A stretch of 64,000 nucleotides of DNA from Gemmatimonadota bacterium (GTDB taxonomy: Bacteria > Gemmatimonadota > Gemmatimonadetes > Gemmatimonadales > Gemmatimonadaceae), in the NCBI GenBank assembly GCA_021413975.1, contig JAIOPJ010000054.1, positions 62,001-126,000 on the forward strand, given 5' to 3'. Below the pieces are notes generated by a model. It did not search any database, was not told the DNA's origin, and saw only the letters and a list, made by a program, of their open reading frames with translations. Positions 61,516 to 64,000 of the stretch are shown one piece after another. The translations under genes and the position numbers were made by a program. Numbering within the stretch: the first letter of the stretch is position 1; each line of letters opens with the position of its first letter.

Positions 61516-63063
61516 ATGTCCGCACGCATCAAGCCGGTCGCCCTCGCCGCCCTCGTCCTGATCGGCGCGAGCGCCTTCACGCAGGCGGTCTCCGTCGACT
61601 GGGCCACGGTCGCGAGGATCCGCGAGGAGGGCCTGCAACGCTCGAAGGTCATGGAGTACGAGTCCTACATGGTCGACGTGCTCGGCGCGCGCCTCACCAT
61701 GTCGCGCGACATGCAGCGCGCACAGGGCTGGCTGCAGGCCGAGCTCACGCGGATGGGGCTCGCGAACGTCGCCGCCGAGCCGTTCATGGACTACGGCGTG
61801 ACCTGGGACAACGAGTACGCCTCGGTCCACATGATCGAACCCGACTACACCACGATGATCGGCTACCCGATCGCGCATACGGCTGGCACCGACGGCAAGG
61901 TCGTCGCCGAGGCGGTGATCGTGGACCTGCAGACGCGTGACGATGCCGAGAAACTGCGCGGCACGCTGCGCGGCAAGGCCGTGCTCGTGTCAGGACCGGC
62001 GACGATCGACCTCGCCACGCTCACCATCGGCGTGCCGCGCTACACCGACGATCAGCTTGCGGCGCTCGAGCGCACGGCCATCGTGCCCACGCGCCCTGCA
62101 CCAGCGCGCGCGATCCCGAACCCCGCCGTGATGACCGCGGTGGAGAAGGTCGCCTTCTACAAGAGCGAAGGCGTGGCGGTGGTGATGCAGACCGACGGCA
62201 ACCGGATGGGCGTGGTGCCCGGCTATTCGCGGCCGGGCTCGGGGCAGGACCGTTGGTCCGCCGAGGGAATGCGCAACTCGCCGCCGATGATGGTCATCAC
62301 GCCCGAGCACTACAACCGCATGTACCGCATCCTCAAGCGCGGCATCCCGGTGAAGGTCGAGGTCGAGGTGCGCAACCGGATCGGCGACCGCGTGGAGCAG
62401 GCGATGAACATCGTCGGCGAGATCCCCGGCACCGACCCGCGCGGCGAAGTGGTGATGCTCGGCGCGCACTTCGACACCTGGCACGCGAGTCCCAACGCCA
62501 GCGACAACACTTCGGGCGTCGCGGTGGCGATGGAGGCGATGCGGATCCTCAAGGCGATCGGCGTGAAGCCCAAGCGGACCATCCGGATCGCGCTCTGGGC
62601 GGGCGAGGAGCAGGGGCTCTTCGGCTCACGCGCCTATGTGCGGCAACACTTCGGCGACCCGCGCGACGCGAAGGTGGGCATGAAGCCCGCCTACGAGAAG
62701 CTCTCGGCGTACTTCAATCAGGACTACGGCGCCGGGCAGTATCGCGGCATCTACCTGCAGGGGAACGAGTCGGCCCGGTCGATGCTCGCTGCCTGGATGG
62801 AACCGTTCCGCGACCTCGGCATGACGGCCGTCTCGAACCAGAGCGTCGGGAGCACCGACCACATCGCGTTCGACGAGGTGGGGTTGCCGGGCTTCCAGTT
62901 CCTGCAGGACCGCACGCCGGGGACCGGCGGGCACACGAACGTCGACTTCCTGGAGGGGATCCAGGAACAGGACCTGATCAAGAACGCGACGATCATGGCG
63001 TCGTACGTGTACCATGCGGCGATGGCGGAGGAGCGGATGCCGCGGAAGGCACCGCCGCGTTAG
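61516..63063 (+). CDS. Secreted M28 metallopeptidase
   Basis: A 515-residue exported peptidase (signal VALAALVLIGASAFTQA). A PA-like domain (residues ~130-290, RGKAVLVSGPATID) is followed by the zinc domain: LGAHFDTWHASPNASDNTSG, WAGEEQGLFGSRAY, YFNQDYGAG and TDHIAFDEVGLPGFQF supply the ligands. The start ATG follows GGAGAAGCATC. It lies 31 bases downstream of the DUF3472 gene and may be co-transcribed. It is the third M28-type peptidase in the window and distinct from the other two in the order of its insertions. Confidence 0.9.
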   Translation: MSARIKPVALAALVLIGASAFTQAVSVDWATVARIREEGLQRSKVMEYESYMVDVLGARLTMSRDMQRAQGWLQAELTRMGLANVAAEPFMDYGVTWDNEYASVHMIEPDYTTMIGYPIAHTAGTDGKVVAEAVIVDLQTRDDAEKLRGTLRGKAVLVSGPATIDLATLTIGVPRYTDDQLAALERTAIVPTRPAPARAIPNPAVMTAVEKVAFYKSEGVAVVMQTDGNRMGVVPGYSRPGSGQDRWSAEGMRNSPPMMVITPEHYNRMYRILKRGIPVKVEVEVRNRIGDRVEQAMNIVGEIPGTDPRGEVVMLGAHFDTWHASPNASDNTSGVAVAMEAMRILKAIGVKPKRTIRIALWAGEEQGLFGSRAYVRQHFGDPRDAKVGMKPAYEKLSAYFNQDYGAGQYRGIYLQGNESARSMLAAWMEPFRDLGMTAVSNQSVGSTDHIAFDEVGLPGFQFLQDRTPGTGGHTNVDFLEGIQEQDLIKNATIMASYVYHAAMAEERMPRKAPPR

Positions 63064-63091
63064 GCGCGCGCGGCGGACGCGCGCCCAGCGG

Positions 63092-64000
63092 CTACGCCGT
63101 TGCGCGCGCCTCGGCAAGGCTCGCCTCCAGGATCGTCATCGCCTCGTCCACATCCGAGCGCGTGATCAACAGCGGCGGCATGAACCGCACCGTGCTCGCC
63201 CCGCACGAGAGCAGGATCAGTCCGTTGTGGTAGGCGCGGGTGACGAGGTCGTCGCAGAGCTTCCGCGCGGGCGTCTTGTCCCCGGCGCCATTCACGAGCT
63301 CCATCCCGATCATGAGCCCGCGCCCGCGCACCTCGCCGATGCTCGGCTCCCGCGTCTGCCACTCGCGGAGCCGCGCCATGAAGTAGTCACCCACCGCGGC
63401 GGCATTCGCCATGTACCCGTGCTCCACCAGGTCGAGCGTCGCGATCGCCGCTGCGCAGCAGACGGGATTGCCGCCATAGGTGTTGCCGTGCGCGCCGCGC
63501 TTCCACAGCTCCATGTGCTTCTTCTTGGCCACCACGAGCCCGATCGGCATGCCGCTGCCGAGTCCCTTGGCGAGGCACATGATGTCGGGGACGACGCCCA
63601 CGTGATGCGCGGCGAACATCTTGCCCGTACGCCCCACGCCCGACTGCACCTCGTCGAAGATCAGCATGATGCCGTGCCGATCGCAGAGGGCGCGCAGGCC
63701 CTGCAGGAAGCCATCGGGCGGCACCACGTAGCCACCCTCGCCCTGGATCGGCTCGATGAGGATCCCCGCGACCTCCTTGGCCGGCACGTTGTGCGTGAAG
63801 AGGACGTTCTCGATGTAGTCGAGCACCGCCTTCCCCTGGTCGTCACCGGCGAAGATCGGCCGGTAGTTGTTGGGGTAGGGCACATGCGTCACGCCGGGCA
63901 TGGTGGGGAAGAAGCCCGCCTGCTGGGTGTACTTGCTGCTCGTGAACGCGAGCGATCCCATGGTGCGGCCGTGGAAACCGCCCAGGAAGCCGATGAAGCG
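63092..64000 (-). CDS. Class-III PLP aminotransferase, 3' part
   Basis: The gene continues beyond the right edge; about 302 C-terminal residues are seen, beginning with GFLGGFHGRTMGSLAFT. PLP features: GILIEPIQGEGGY, IFDEVQSGVGRTGK with the PLP Asp, and the Schiff-base Lys in CLAKGLGSGMP. HGNTYGGNPVC is the usual next motif. Candidate substrates are GABA, acetylornithine or beta-alanine-type amino groups. Its distance from gabD in this window prevents a firm pathway link. Confidence 0.88.
   Translation of the reverse strand, partial: RFIGFLGGFHGRTMGSLAFTSSKYTQQAGFFPTMPGVTHVPYPNNYRPIFAGDDQGKAVLDYIENVLFTHNVPAKEVAGILIEPIQGEGGYVVPPDGFLQGLRALCDRHGIMLIFDEVQSGVGRTGKMFAAHHVGVVPDIMCLAKGLGSGMPIGLVVAKKKHMELWKRGAHGNTYGGNPVCCAAAIATLDLVEHGYMANAAAVGDYFMARLREWQTREPSIGEVRGRGLMIGMELVNGAGDKTPARKLCDDLVTRAYHNGLILLSCGASTVRFMPPLLITRSDVDEAMTILEASLAEARATA

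Noticed and set aside
1-64000. CRISPR array, tRNA, rRNA, insertion sequence or prophage
   Set aside because: I saw no regularly spaced repeats, tRNA-like cloverleaf, transposase, integrase or phage structural motif on reading both strands by eye.

Overview
The window reads as chromosomal DNA of a member of the Gemmatimonadota (inference). GC content is very high. Coding is dense, with opposing operons and many GTG or TTG starts. The gene mix is typical of that phylum: secreted VPS10/sortilin-like propeller proteins, multi-domain amidohydrolases, several M28 zinc peptidases, a Ser/Thr kinase with a TolB-like and TPR tail, and many Sec or lipoprotein signals. I see no rRNA, tRNA, insertion sequence, phage gene or CRISPR array. 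No gene-free stretch exceeds 300 bases, unless the doubtful small frame at 19565-19798 is unreal; the gap 19543-19887 would then be empty.

Layout. 1-8.3 kb: 3' two-directional start with a truncated VPS10-like protein, gabD, a three-gene phospholipid operon (CDP-alcohol transferase, lipid kinase, CdsA-like), a lipoprotein, and a LolD/MacB-type ABC exporter. 8.4-19.5 kb, plus strand: a secreted protein, a LytS/LytTR two-component pair, two large amidohydrolases, a DUF1080 protein, a KirBac potassium channel and a TonB-dependent receptor. 19.6-29.4 kb: an ABC exporter, a PycTM-like membrane protein, an ICMT/DUF1295-like protein, an arylsulfotransferase-like lipoprotein, a three-gene secreted-protein operon, and an internally duplicated secreted protein. 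29.4-32.7 kb: a complete VPS10-like protein.

32.7-38.4 kb, minus strand, is the most interesting part. Four tightly packed genes encode a proline-type adenylation ligase, an acyl-CoA-dehydrogenase-fold enzyme of the prolyl-carrier-protein oxidase type, an MBOAT fused to an SGNH domain, and a carrier protein. The ligase, oxidase and carrier form the known triad that makes pyrrole-2-carboxyl thioester from L-proline in pyoluteorin, prodiginine and clorobiocin pathways. Here they sit with a DltB/AlgI-like membrane acyltransferase instead of a natural-product assembly line. The implied job is transfer of a pyrrolyl acyl group across or onto the cell envelope.

38.6-51.9 kb: two zinc-ribbon membrane proteins (one a site-2 protease), an S15 hydrolase, a PSMA-like M28 peptidase, a receiver protein, a second M28 peptidase, the Ser/Thr kinase, a Baeyer-Villiger-type flavoprotein whose start codon lies in a hairpin loop, a cytochrome c lipoprotein and a DUF2306 protein. 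51.9-64 kb: a CRTAC1-like lipoprotein, a pilin-like protein, two flavoproteins of methylated or primary amine oxidation separated by Dps and a TMEM175-like channel, a DUF3472 protein, a third M28 peptidase, and a truncated class-III aminotransferase.

Local transcription factors are few: only the LytTR regulator and a lone receiver domain. All family calls come from reading motifs by eye; no searches were run.
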